Shown: positions 52,194 to 63,523 of the stretch, piece by piece
Layout of the letters: the number at the start of each line of letters is the position of its first letter
Numbering within the stretch: position 1 is the first letter of the stretch
NCBI RefSeq assembly: GCF_958979055.1
Contig: NC_084887.1
Coordinates: 34,140,620-34,204,619 of the forward strand
Direction: 5' to 3'
From: Alnus glutinosa
Lineage: Eukaryota; Streptophyta; Magnoliopsida; Fagales; Betulaceae
Length of the DNA: 64,000 nucleotides
Translations under genes and position numbers: made by a program
Notes under the pieces: generated by a model
Databases searched by the model: none
What the model saw: the letters and a program-made list of their open reading frames with translations, nothing else
What the model was told of the DNA's origin: nothing

Positions 52194-52621
52194 TTTTTTA
52201 TTTTTATTTTTTTTGAACAAATCAGGATACCATCTTCATTGATAAAAAACTGACCCAAATTAGGGTCTAGGGAGAACTTGCACCCTAAGAACAATAGGAA
52301 AAATAAGAGTAGGAATATCCTCTAACCAAACTTGATTTTGCCTGGTGGAAACCGCATGTTTTGCAAGAGCATGAGCTGCACCATTTGTTTCCCTAAGAGC
52401 ATAGACGACACAAGAGGATCTGAAACCAACCAATTCCTGCTGAATACTTTCCACAAAATGCCTAATTCGGCTGGCATGAGGAGGGGGTCCGACTGAATCT
52501 CACGTACAACTGGTAGAACATCCCCTTCAAACAAAACATCAAAAAAACCAACCTCCTTGCTGAAAAGAACAACATGGGTGGCTGCCATCGCTTCGGTCAC
52601 TATAGGATCAGCTACCATTTC
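52194..52621 (-). mobile_element. 5'-truncated LINE with RNase H-like C-terminus, 12-bp TSD
   Basis: Minus-strand frames encode VADPIVTEAMAATHVVLFSK, FFDVLFEGD and, after a frameshift, SIQQELVGFRSSCVVYALRE, NGAAHALAKHAVSTR and VWLEDIP. This is the RVT_3/RNase H-like domain at the end of many plant LINE polyproteins. The A-rich tail lies at the left. GAGCTCATGGTA at 52182-52193 and 52622-52633 bounds it exactly. It differs in its 3' domain from the LINE at 9254. Confidence 0.92.
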
Positions 52622-53706
52622 GAGCTCATGGTAATTAAGATGTCCTTTAAATAAAAATAAAGGTAATTAAGATGCATTTAAGTAGTAAGATACGTTGATT
52701 GTTGAAAGTCTTCGATTCTGATGGAAAGAAAGAAAGTAGGGGGTTTCACTCTGTGGTGGCATTTATTTTGATGAGTGAACTTGTTCTCTCTCTGCCTCGT
52801 TCTTTTTTGTTCCATTAAAGCTCTTTCTTTGAAAATTCAATGCAGTGTTTTTAAAGCTGAATCGACATTTATCCATAAAAGTGACTCATGAGTGAGATTC
52901 GAACTCTGCCCATTGGTGCTACTCTTCAAATATTAATATTTGAGTGCGGTTAATATCATCAAAACATTAATAAACAATTATTTGTTCGAATTTAAGATAA
53001 TTCAAGTAAATAGTTGTGAGAGACCGCTTATAGGACCCACCTGACCTAATACGTGGTTGGGTAGCTCAATTTTTATTTGGTCAGGTGAATCTCATAAGTA
53101 GTCTCTCACAATTACCTATTTAAATTTCCTCAAAATTCAAACAAATAATTATAAAAGATCCCAAATCACGTGCGTACATAATATGCAAGAGGATCGGAGC
53201 TCATTTAATAAGCACAGTTGGCCTCAGTCGAGGCAATTTAATACCCATGTGAGATTGTGGGCTGCATTATACACTGAAATAAATGCTTTTGTACATTAAA
53301 AGAGAAATATATATATATAGGCATGCATTGTGTCTTCGACATCTAAATCATGGCCAAAATTTCACCATTGCTCCACTGCTTTCAACACAGCCTGGATTGA
53401 TCGATCATGATCCTCTCATTTTATTTTATTTTTATTTTACAATTTTAGGAGATGACATATCGTGGCGTGCTCCATGTGGATTTTTTTGCACATGGGTTAG
53501 GTCACCATGCATATGCATTAACTATAATATTATAAAATAAAATAAAATAAAATCATGGCATGATTGGTTGATGTTTTGTGGCATATTAATTCTCCAATGT
53601 CGAATATTTTTGGCGTATATGGATGATATTCCGGCATCCAGTTGTATGTTTTTTGCCTTTTTGGTTTTTGTTTCCTTAGATCGATCTAGGTATACCCAAT
53701 TAATTA

Positions 53707-53832
53707 ATTATTATTTTTTTTTTAATTTTTGTTTTTGCATGTCCACCCAAGAGGGGATGCGAAATTTGAACTAGTGACTTTCGTTTCATGAGACGTGCTC
53801 CCCAACCGATTGAACTACCCCTTGAAGACAGC
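53707..53832 (-). mobile_element. Short tRNA-derived SINE with 16-bp TSD
   Basis: Minus strand: the head carries box A TAGTTCAATCGG and box B-like AGTTCAAATTTC at about the usual spacing, then GGGTGGACATGC and an A-rich tail. TATACCCAATTAATTA occurs at 53691-53706 and 53833-53848. Confidence 0.88.
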
Positions 53833-54007
53833 TATACCCAATTAATTATTACAGCAAAAAACTCAAATTAATATGCTGGAGTTCCTTCATATATGCCATA
53901 CATATATATGTTAGGTTATATATGAAGATGAGGGGTAATAGATACACTAGTTGCATAATTGAAATTCCAATTAAAAAAAAAAAAAGATAAAAAAAGATAA
54001 AAAGAAT

Positions 54008-54454
54008 ATAACTTCACGAAAGGGTATCGAATTATACGTCGTTTTGAGATAAGAGTACTGAATTAGCAAATGTATCAAACTTGGGTATTCATGTTTCGAA
54101 ATGTCTCACTTAATGGTATTCTGTTAGGAGTTACTGTTAATCCTACCAAAATTTCCAAAATACCTAGGTTTTTTTTTTTTTTTAAAAAAAAAAATTATAA
54201 AATTTTTCAAAGATTCAGGCATGGGTATTTTTGTAAATTCCGTTAAATTCTGACCAACACCTAAATCCCAGCATTTTTTTTTTCCTAAAAAAAATGAGTA
54301 TTTTGGGTACTCCGTTAGGATTTAATCGCAAATCCAAACGTACTACCTTTAAGTGAGACGTTTGAAAATGTAGATACTCCAGTTTGAGACGTTTGCTAGT
54401 TCAGTAGCCTTATCTCAAAACAACGTATAATTCGATACATTTTTACAAAGTTAT
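54008..54454. mobile_element. Long-TIR fold-back element 2 (447 bp)
   Basis: Starts ATAACTT and ends AAGTTAT. Arms of about 150 bp are inverted: 'gtatcgaattatacg' with 'cgtataattcgatac', 'gttttgagataag' with 'cttatctcaaaac', and 'gtctcacttaa' with 'ttaagtgagac'. Noncoding. Confidence 0.85.
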
Positions 54455-54599
54455 CCCAAAAAATAAAAAAATAAAATAAAAGAAAAAAATGATTGTGTTC
54501 ACTTCGAAACCCCCATCGCTTTCGTTGATCTTTCTTTGGGTTTTACAAGAATTTGTTAATATTATTGATTTTTTTTAAAAAAATTGAATAAGGAAAAGG

Positions 54600-55080
54600 T
54601 TACAGGAAATCGAAGGATCCTGCCCATTCTTGATCCGAAATGAATAAGAAGTGAACGATCTTATAAATGAAAAAGGGATGGGTTTCTCAACAATAGACTA
54701 AAATCAAACTAAAATAGTGCCAAAATAATTACAAAGGATATGAAATTGGTCAAACAAGTGATTTGGTCATCGCTTTCAAAGGACGGCACAAGGCGGTTAA
54801 GGCAAGCCTATATATACTGTACCCTTACTTGGGAACAACGGCAACCACCTTTAAAGTTCAAATTAAGAACTGCAAAATAGAGCGGCATCACATAAATTCA
54901 GAAACAAGAGTCTTTCCTAAAGGAAGACAATGACCTATGTAACATAAAACTACATAAACAAATAAATAGAAAAAAGCCCAAAGAACAACAACTTCAGCAT
55001 CTAACAAAGCGGAGAAGAGCAAAAGACCCGGCATCGACGTGTAAGATCCACGTTCCAGCGCGTGGAAGGCAGAAGATTAA
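54600..55080. repeat. Dispersed retroposon-like repeat related to 15482-16230
   Basis: It shares 'gaagtgaacgatc' and 'aactaaaatag' with the region after the copia element and has the same general composition. Ends unresolved. Confidence 0.5.
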
Positions 55081-55627
55081 TTTTAAGTGAGAAATTTAGG
55101 TTCACAATTTGTAATTTTGTGTGATTATACCATAATTACACAGTGGTGAAATTATGAATATCTCAATTCTTGTAGAAATAATTTTCTTATAAACTATTCA
55201 AGTGTCTGAGGTTTATCCGTGTGTCCACATGGAGTTTTCATCGTCATTATAAAAAAATTAAAAAAGAAGAAGCACTCAACCTTATTCAATAACAACAAAG
55301 AAGAAAATTTTAATCATGCATGTCTGTTGAGATTAACATCGTCTAAAATTCTTACGGTAGTATGTAAATTTTCAAAAAATCTTAATTATTATCTTCAAAT
55401 TAAATGGCTGTTAATTTGTTATAAGTATTCATTTTTTTTTTTAAAAGACAGAAATTAAAGATATAATAAATGCCGAGGTTATAAATTTTGAGTTAATAAA
55501 GATGATAAATACTGATATAATAATTTAATTTAGGGAAAAAAAAAAAGAAGCTCTTTGGCCCCTAAACTATTGCCATTTTTCTACTTACACCACTAAACTT
55601 CAAAAGTGGCATTTGGGTACCGGAAAC

Positions 55628-56391
55628 TAGGAGTGTGCAAAACCCGCATCTCCTGCCCCGCCCTGCAGAAGACTAGGTCTCCTTCTCTTTTTTTTTTTCT
55701 TTTTTTTTACTGTTACAGGTCCAAAAATGGGATACCGTGTGGGGCGGGACAGGTCGTGTGTTGGGGTTTTTTAAAACCCCGGGAAAAAAAAATAAACGAA
55801 AAAAAACCCTATGTTGATAAGTTCTAGAGTATTCCTTTCACCGCCCTAACCTCCCCTGCCTCTCATGAGTCACGCCTTAGTCCTCACTTCTTCGTTCTTT
55901 CTTCATCTTCATCTATTTTTTTGAGAAATGTATAGCCTATTCATTCTTCATCCTCGTTACTATTCTCTTTCATCAGATCAGGGCACCACACGAAATCTTC
56001 AACAACGAAGATGAATCGTCTAGCCGTTTTGCTCTGTCTGATGAAGATAGAAAATTGAAGAACGTCGATGCACGTTCTGTGGTCCAGCCCCTACAAGCTT
56101 CGGTTGAACGCTCGAATTTATTTGGTCTACTCTCAATTTTTATTTTTTTTGTTGTTTCTATTTATTTTTTACTTGTGTTTGTGTTTGTGTTAGTGGTGGT
56201 GTGGCCTGTAGAGGAGTTTGTGTTGGTGTTGCAGCTAGTAGCCAGTTAGGAAAAGAGTGATTCTGCAAAATACTTGTCCCGCATAGATACAACACATTTT
56301 GTGCGGGCCACGAGTATGATTTTTTGCATCCACAAGGGTGCGGGGCGGGGGCAAAAAGGGCAGAAATTTTCCCCGCCCTGTGCACACCCTA
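55628..56391. mobile_element. Non-autonomous hAT-like element (764 bp)
   Basis: Ends TAGGAGTGTGCA and TGCACACCCTA form short inverted termini of hAT type. Flanks CCGGAAAC (55620-55627) and CGGGAAAC (56392-56399) make an 8-bp target duplication with one mismatch. Subterminal GGGCGGG or CCCGCCC motifs occur near both ends. No transposase seen. Confidence 0.8.
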
Positions 56392-57065
56392 CGGGAAACG
56401 ACTATGTTGTAAAAGGTCACATCTTTAGCAACTAGCGTGAACCTCTTTCTTTTTTTTCTTTTTTTTTTTTAAAAAACCTAGTGTGAAAATAAACGAAAAG
56501 GTGGTCAAAATGCGCCACACATGACCCAGTTGGTGTTTTTTTTGTCCTCAAAATACAATCAAATTATTAGAAAAAAAAAAAAAAAAAAAACTTTAATAAA
56601 AAACAAAGGGTTGACTTGGTCAGGAGTGGTTCGACCACCCTTTGTGTATTATGAGGGAGCCTAGTTTTTTGTGGTTGAAAACCTTTTCATTTTTGGGTGG
56701 CCAACCTTAGGGTTTTTTTTTTTTTTTCTTCAAATGATTTTACAAGTATTTTGAAAATAAAAATACTAAAAAAGTAATGTGATACTCACGTAATCAGTTT
56801 TTTATTCATTTTGAAGTCATAATAAGCCAACAAAATGACCTTTTTGGAACAGATCTAGAGGTAATTTGAGGGAGCCAAATGGTATTTTCTTTAAAAATTT
56901 TAATAGTGTAAGTACAAAAATAATGGTAGTACGTTGAGAAAGTTAAAGTGTAATTTTCTCCATTAATTTTAAAACAATAGTCACCATTTTAAGGTAGAAT
57001 ATACTTAGAATGAGGATATGATCCTGCCTGTACCACAACCCCGACCAGGACCATTTGTACTGCTG

Positions 57066-57066
57066 T

Positions 57067-57103
<37 letters not shown>
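57066..57103. repeat. (CA)n(TA)n compound microsatellite
   Basis: About nine CA and ten TA dinucleotides in a row. Confidence 0.93.
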
Positions 57104-57171
57104 GATTTGTTAATTTTCTCAAAAGAAGCACCGAAAAATTAGGGCAGGTAGGGAGTCAGAAAAACACCTCT

Positions 57172-57203
<32 letters not shown>

Positions 57204-57284
57204 TTTTTAATTTTTTTTTTTATACTAATTACATGGTTCGTGTTGTAACATGTTGAAAAGAAAGCGACCATTCAGAGCAAGACC

Positions 57285-57475
57285 AGAGGCAGAGCCACAC
57301 TTTGGCTTGGGAGGGCTCGGTATCCCTAAAAAAAAAAAAAAAAAAAATCTAAAAATTTAATTTTTACTCCTATTTTTTTTAAAATTTATAATTTTGACTC
57401 CCTCAAATTATTTTTTTTCAATTTTACTCTCCCAAAACCTAAAAACCCACTCCGCCCCGAGTACAGCGCCTTATC
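57285..57475 (-). repeat. Fragment resembling the inner part of the solo LTR
   Basis: On the minus strand it reads 'ggggcggagtgggttt', 'gagggagtcaaaatt' and 'gggctcggt', similar in layout to the 'ggaggggccaaaatt' and 'gtggctccgcccctg' segments at 18240-18410. A weaker relative occurs near 57785-57830. Confidence 0.4.
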
Positions 57476-58786
57476 CATACATTAAATCGCCTCATGGATG
57501 ACCGCGTAAGTAAGTTTTTGGCAAATGTGAAGTGTTGAATGTCAAGTTCTGTCCCGTCGTGCTATTCATATGTCTATACTATAACACTAAAATTAAGAAA
57601 TAGTTCTACCGTTGAGCTTTTGGTCATGGAGACATTTTTTTGAGGGCCGCGCCGGGTAGTTTAAATTAATTCCATTGGAAATTCTAAAGGAGAAAATTAC
57701 ACGATATATTTGCTTTGTAGATAATTTGCATGTTATGGAGGAGGGCATTCACAGCTGCTTATGTAAAATTTTATTTATAATTTAGCCCCCCCTCAAATTT
57801 CAAATATTGGCTCTGCTCGGGCAGGGGTTGATCTGCAATAGTTACGACGAGGAACAAGAGGGCCGCCAGTGGGTCACGGATCCATGTGTTTGTGCACGAC
57901 TTTGGCATAAACGTTTTGACTCTTGATATTTGAAGAGAATTTCTGACAAAAACTAAAATGAAAAAAAGAGAAGAGAGCTAGCTTGATAAATGAAATGCTC
58001 TTATAAGCTTATTTAGTAGCCAAATTAATATTTACAATAAAAGTAATGTTAGAAATCACATTTTTATGGATGCTGTGATATCGGTCTCAACCAACTCTTC
58101 GATTTTTTTTTTTTTTTTTTTTAAATGATCAATCAGATGGTTGATATTTGGCAAGAGAGAACGCTAGGAGTTTTGGGAGAAATCAAACTCGAAATATTGT
58201 AAATATATACTCGAATATCTTAGGATGAAAACGTACATTTATTTAATTCCCACAAATTAAAAATTTTATTTTTAAAGGATCTTTCTAAATAATTAAATAA
58301 TAAATCCGAACATGTATAAGGACTCTTGCTCGCAACAAACTTGATCTTGTCCGTGGCTTGCTTGTCTTCCCTGCATTGTGAATTTTTGAGCCCACACACG
58401 TTGTAGATGTCTGAGTCGTTCATTTAATTAGCCAGCATCCATTATTTATTTTTGGCCAAAATATCAAAAGTCAGCAGACCAAAGGATCGACCGAAAATGG
58501 GGGACCATATAATATATATATTGGTAACTTGTTGTCAGACAGATTATAATTAATGCTTCCGTTTCAAACAGGAAAAATCATTTTGTTCATGGACCATATC
58601 TATATGGTCCAATAGTCCAGTACAATACCATTGTTATATATATATATGTGTGTTATCCGTACGATCTACACCCTACATTTGAGTCTCGAGAGATCTGTGC
58701 TAATTAAAATGGAAGATGATGCACAAAATCCCTTTGTCTTATATATGCATGCCATTGGGAATATATGTCGCATTAATCCCTTTGTT
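57476..58786. other. No gene recognised
   Basis: AT-rich with a poly(T) tract (58107-58122) and scattered short frames without known domains. Confidence 0.5.
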
Positions 58787-58789
58787 TTA

Positions 58790-59247
58790 TGCTTCATTTG
58801 TTTAGATTTAAAATATTTTTAGTTAAAAAATGTTTTTTTGTTAAGTAAATGTTTTCAGTTAAAAATATTTTTTGAAGTTTGGCGCGTACAAAATATTATA
58901 ATTGTTTTTAATTTTTATTCAATCATATTAACCTATAAAACCCAATTTTTATTCGCATTATAGAAATATTAATATAATTTACTTTTTTGTTAAAAAAAAA
59001 AAAAATCTAAAAATTTGAGGTCCAGGGTTGGTCCGGCAGAGTTCAAGTGATTTGAGAAGTAGAAGCTTAAAGTCGAAAAATAGTTTATAGTTTTAAAAAA
59101 AGGAAACCATTTTACGGAAATTAAAGAAGGTTTTTTCTGGTCAACCAAAAATGTTTTTGATTTGACCACAATTTTCTGTCGTACAAAATATTGAAAAATT
59201 GGGAAAAATTTTTTTAGAAAACATTTTATATCGAAACAAACAAAGCA
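58790..59247. mobile_element. Second copy of the TTA-flanked TIR element (458 bp), no minisatellite
   Basis: Begins TGCTTCATTTGTTTAG and ends CGAAACAAACAAAGCA, with TTA on both sides (58787-58789 and 59248-59250). Inner 'taaagaaggtttt' and 'ggtcaac' match the element at 49210-50074. More diverged than that copy. Confidence 0.8.
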
Positions 59248-59321
59248 TTAGAGTAATGCGAGGATACATTTCTAATGAATGCGGTTAGGGCACTATATTT
59301 TTTTATTAGAATTTTTTGTTA

Positions 59322-59490
59322 TTAGTCTACTCAAATAATATGAAAATTCGGGCAATTTAAGAGGGGTGTGGGTAGGCCCACCTTTACCAAGTAGGTGGGT
59401 CATGCATCATGAATTGCCCGAACAAAGTGGGCTATGCAATCCCTTCTTTTAAATTGCCTGAATTTCCATGTCATTCAATCAACCTAATAG
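59322..59490. mobile_element. Small hairpin MITE-like element
   Basis: 'gaaaattcgggcaatttaa' (59342-59360) is inverted in 'ttaaattgcctgaatttcc' (59449-59467). Weaker pairing extends outward to 'attag' and 'ctaat'. Confidence 0.7.
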
Positions 59491-59499
59491 CGAGGGATT

Positions 59500-61335
59500 T
59501 TGATCCATACCGTTTACTATAATTAAGTCCCTTACAGATTAATTTATGTGACAATCCATATGATGCCAGTCACTAAAATGTATTTGGATTATCACGTGAC
59601 AGTTTACATAGCACATATTTTTATAAAAAATAATTGAGTCTAACGAAGTGCATTAAGTTGATTGCGCTATATATATATATAAAACATTCTTTTTTTTTTT
59701 TCTGTTCTTCTTCAATTTCATCTTTTTCCTATTAAAAATCACTATTAGAGAATGTGACGGTAATTTTTAAAAGTAGAAGAATAAGAAAAAGATAATAAAA
59801 AAAATGAATTATATTCCTAAGACATAATTAAATACAAAGGGTCGTACGTGCGTGGATGCTCACATACCACTTTTTATATATACATATTATATAATATGTG
59901 TGCGTACGTGCGCCCTCACACGTATAAGGTGACGGTGAATATATATTTATGTACCCCTTATAACCAAATGATGCCATGCTTGATTTTTCGAGAAAATGAA
60001 AGTAGTTGCTTTCGGAAAAGGAAATGAAAATGAATGACGATTTTGACAACGTGAATGGAATTTTGTATTTATCTTGGAATTGAATAATTGTTAGACTATC
60101 AAAAGGAATCAAAGGATCCTTTGATCCTTGGATAGGTACGTTGCCTAGCTATTACATATCAACCATGCCATCACCTTTATAATTTTGGTCTGCCAAAAAT
60201 GATGCCATGTCAATATATATGTCAGACGACCATAAAAGAGGAGAACTGATCATCAGTGCATGTGATCACCGCCCCACCACGTACGTTGTGTTTTGAGCAT
60301 TCCAAATGTTATCTATGGCGGTCACATGCATGGACATCCATTTACTTATTTATTTTTTTTTTTTCTGCAATATTATCTCCTGCATTTTGCAAATTTATAC
60401 CCTTACTCTTTGAGGATTTATTATACCAAACATCCTACTTCTTTATCATTAATTTTTTAAAGGAAAGATCTGAGTATTTATTGATCAAAAATCACGAACA
60501 TAAAGCTCTTACATCACAAAAAATAAAGTTCTGCAAAATCGTAGCCATATGCTATGAGAATAATTCCTTGTTAAATTTCTTTAACTCTTCCTTAGCACAA
60601 GCGTTAAGATATACAAACAAAATTCTTACAATAAAGTGTTATTTATAACTTTCATCTTCTGCTAAGCTATGTACAAAAATAGTTAAAGAGCATATCTGCT
60701 CTGAGCAAACTGGATCTAAGACAATGGTAGCCAAATATTCTAAAAAAAATTATTTAAACCGGTCGTAAGAGATAACTCCTAACACCGAACTATCCAGATC
60801 GTAAGAGATAACCCCTCACACCTGACTAGCCTTTATCCCATAGATTATCCATAAGGGTCGATCTATAGAGAAGAAAACTCTTATTCAAAGAAAAAACACA
60901 GCTACCAAATAGCAGCAGTAGTCAGGAAAGGGAAGGGATGAACGACACAGTACAGAAGTAGATGGACGTACGGATGCATAGCGGAGATGCCAAAAATACT
61001 AATATGATCGGAGAACATCTACAAACAAAAGAAAAAAACCATAATGGAAACAAGGAGTAGAAAAAGAAAATGGAGAGGAGGAGTGAGCAGATCTACTATT
61101 GTTCTACAATGAAATCTTAACTCAAATGCGTTAGAATAAATGATGATTTAAGTAACTAACCATAGAGTAGTTCTATATAAGTACAGCTTTAAATTTCTCG
61201 CTCTTTTGGTTAGATTTTTCTTGATTTATTTAAACTTAATCGTTTTTTGAGTTAATTGAAACATCATTTTGAAGGGTGCTACCTCCTAAAACGAGAGAAT
61301 CAGCTAAAAAAAAAAGGGAAAAAAAATGTAAAATT
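59500..61335. other. No gene recognised
   Basis: 60470-61090 may be another minus-strand retroposon-like piece, with duplicated 'gtaagagataac' motifs near 60765 and 60800, but its ends and class are unclear. The rest is AT-rich. Confidence 0.4.
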
Positions 61336-61340
61336 AGTAT

Positions 61341-61780
61341 GTCCTTTTGGTTGTACCAATTTGCAATAAACTTCGGTTTTAGCTAGGGTTTAAAAAGTAA
61401 TTTGAAACTCACAATGATATGTAAGCATAAATGATAAATAACTTTTCATCCCGGTTTAAATTTTTGACTGAAATTGCTGCTGAACCACCTCCAAATTGGC
61501 TACCCTCTCTGGTTGATTGTTCGACCACCTACTGGATTTTTTTTTTCTTTTTGCTTTTTATATTTATATTTCTATATTTTTTATAATAGAGATACATGTT
61601 GTATTATTATTGTTACTAACATGGCATTCTAATGGTTCGGTCAAAATTTTAAACAGAAGTTTGGGGTAGAGAGTTATAACTTGTCATTTATGCTTATCAC
61701 GATGAGTTTTAATTAAGCCAATTTTTAAACCAAATGGACTCCGAAGCTTATTGCAAATAAGTGCAACCACAAAGATTGAC
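61341..61780. mobile_element. Long-TIR fold-back element 3 (about 440 bp)
   Basis: 'tttgcaataaacttcgg' on the left is inverted in 'ccgaagcttattgcaaa' on the right. 'gtaagcataaatgataaataac' pairs with 'gttataacttgtcatttatgcttatc'. Arms are about 130 bp. Same size class as the elements at 37954 and 54008, but the sequence differs. Confidence 0.8.
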
Positions 61781-62276
61781 TTTGTATTTTTTTCAAAAAT
61801 AATTGAAAATAATATAGTAATTTTTTTTTTCTCTCAAAGTTTATTCCCCTAATTAATCTCACTTTGATAAAGATCATCACATATTTGTGTTTATTTTCGG
61901 ATTCAGGATTAGGTGTAAAAAAGAAGAAGAGATCTCCTGTAATAATAATAATAAAAACCAACCGTACGTCCAGATTTAATTAATTCTCTCTATACCTGGC
62001 TACATCTTGTTCTTCATTCTTGTCAACTTTATTGTCCTTCACCACCCACAGAAACCAACACCATCTTTTAATTAATCCAACCCCTATCTCGATCTCTTAT
62101 TTGATCATTGGACATGGTTGTCACCGTCTCCGTCAAATATTGCTCATCGAGCCATGCACTTCAATTGATTACCAGTCTCGATCCCCTCTCAAACTCGTGG
62201 CGCAAAAGGTCCGAAGCGCAAACAAAGACAGCAACCCCGGCCTCAAGATCCTCCCAATTTTAAATAAAATGGATAG

Positions 62277-62407
62277 GTTAAGATTTAAAGTTTATGCAAT
62301 TAACTAATGATATACATAATTCTACGTATAATTTAAATTTTTTAAAAAACGTATTAACATTGACTTCTTATATACCATTAGATGTATAAATTTTAAATCT
62401 TAACTAT
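62277..62407. mobile_element. Small hairpin MITE-like element
   Basis: 'gttaagatttaaagtttatgc' on the left is inverted in 'gtataaattttaaatcttaac' on the right, with 'ctaatgatata' against 'tataccattag' inside. Confidence 0.75.
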
Positions 62408-62592
62408 GAAATAAATACTATATATCCATTTAAACATATTGATTAAAACCTCCTTTGAGAGGGAGAGCCGCGAAAGAGATCAGAGAAATGGATTAAATCT
62501 GGACGGTTGATTTTTTTTACAGGAAATCTTATGTAGTTTTTTCTAGAGCACCTAAGCGGAAACCTTTATTTTTTGCTTTTTAATTTCTTTTT

Positions 62593-62595
<3 letters not shown>

Positions 62596-62628
<33 letters not shown>
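62596..62628. repeat. (AG)n microsatellite
   Basis: About 16 AG dinucleotides. Confidence 0.95.
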
Positions 62629-62629
<1 letters not shown>

Positions 62630-62725
62630 GTAGCTTACAAGCCAGAATGTGACATGAAACCAACAGCAATAAAGTCTATCATAAATACATCTCTTATTGG
62701 ACATTATATATATCTCTTATTGGAC

Positions 62726-62726
<1 letters not shown>

Positions 62727-62771
<45 letters not shown>
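62727..62771. repeat. (TA)n microsatellite
   Basis: About 22 TA dinucleotides, preceded by a tandem copy of 'tctcttattggacattata'. Confidence 0.95.
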
Positions 62772-62774
<3 letters not shown>

Positions 62775-62794
62775 TAACCACAAGATTAAGAACA

Positions 62795-63523
62795 ATACAT
62801 GGGGCCGGCCCTAGAAAGAAAAAGAAGAAAGAAGATAGAGGTGTACGAGGAGGAGGGAGGTGTGGAGGTGCTTCCCTCATAGTCCTTTTAGGGCTATGGA
62901 GGTTTTTTGTTTTTTCCCTGGCTTTGACCGAGTGGAGCTTTTGTTCTCCTAGTCCTTCTAGGGCTATGGAGCTTTGTGTTTTTTTTTTTTTTCTTGTTTT
63001 TGGTTTATTTATGCTGAAAGGCTAACACAAGACGTCTCGTAGGGAAACGACTTCTCCGTCTGTGTCGCCGGGAAAAGTTTGGCTGAGTTTTCTTCTTCTA
63101 CATCTACTTTTGAGGCCAGATCTATGTTTTTCTGTTAGTTCCTGCAAGACACGAGCAGTTTCTCTTTCGACGCCGGCTTGTGTTGGGTGCTTTCTGTAGT
63201 TATTTTTTTCTCTTTTTTTTAGAGTAGTTTTTGAAAGTATTTCTGTTAAATTTGCAGATTTTACTAGACTTTTTATGGCTTATTAGCTAGATCAGCCATT
63301 TTTTCTTTGTTAGGGGTGCTTTATTGTTAAAGAGTGACTCAAACTTCTGTCATTATATTATTTGTTTATTTGTATGCAGCACCCAAGTCAGTTTTTTCTA
63401 GCTTATATTAGTGTGTAGGATGTCGATGTGTCTCTATTCACTGTATTTGCCTTCGGGCCTCTTTAGATTAATGCATGGTAGCTCCAGCTATTTTGTTCAA
63501 AAAAAAAATATATATATATACAA
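62795..63523 (+). mobile_element. Probable non-autonomous retroposon with A/TA-rich tail
   Basis: The body ends 'ttcgggcctctttagatt...agctccagctattttgttc' followed by A-rich and (TA)n sequence, like 3' ends of plant LINE-derived elements. ATTAAGAACA at 62785-62794 and 63524-63533 is a candidate target duplication. An internal 'tccttttagggctatgga' or 'tccttctagggctatgga' segment is repeated. No ORF with a known domain. Confidence 0.6.
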
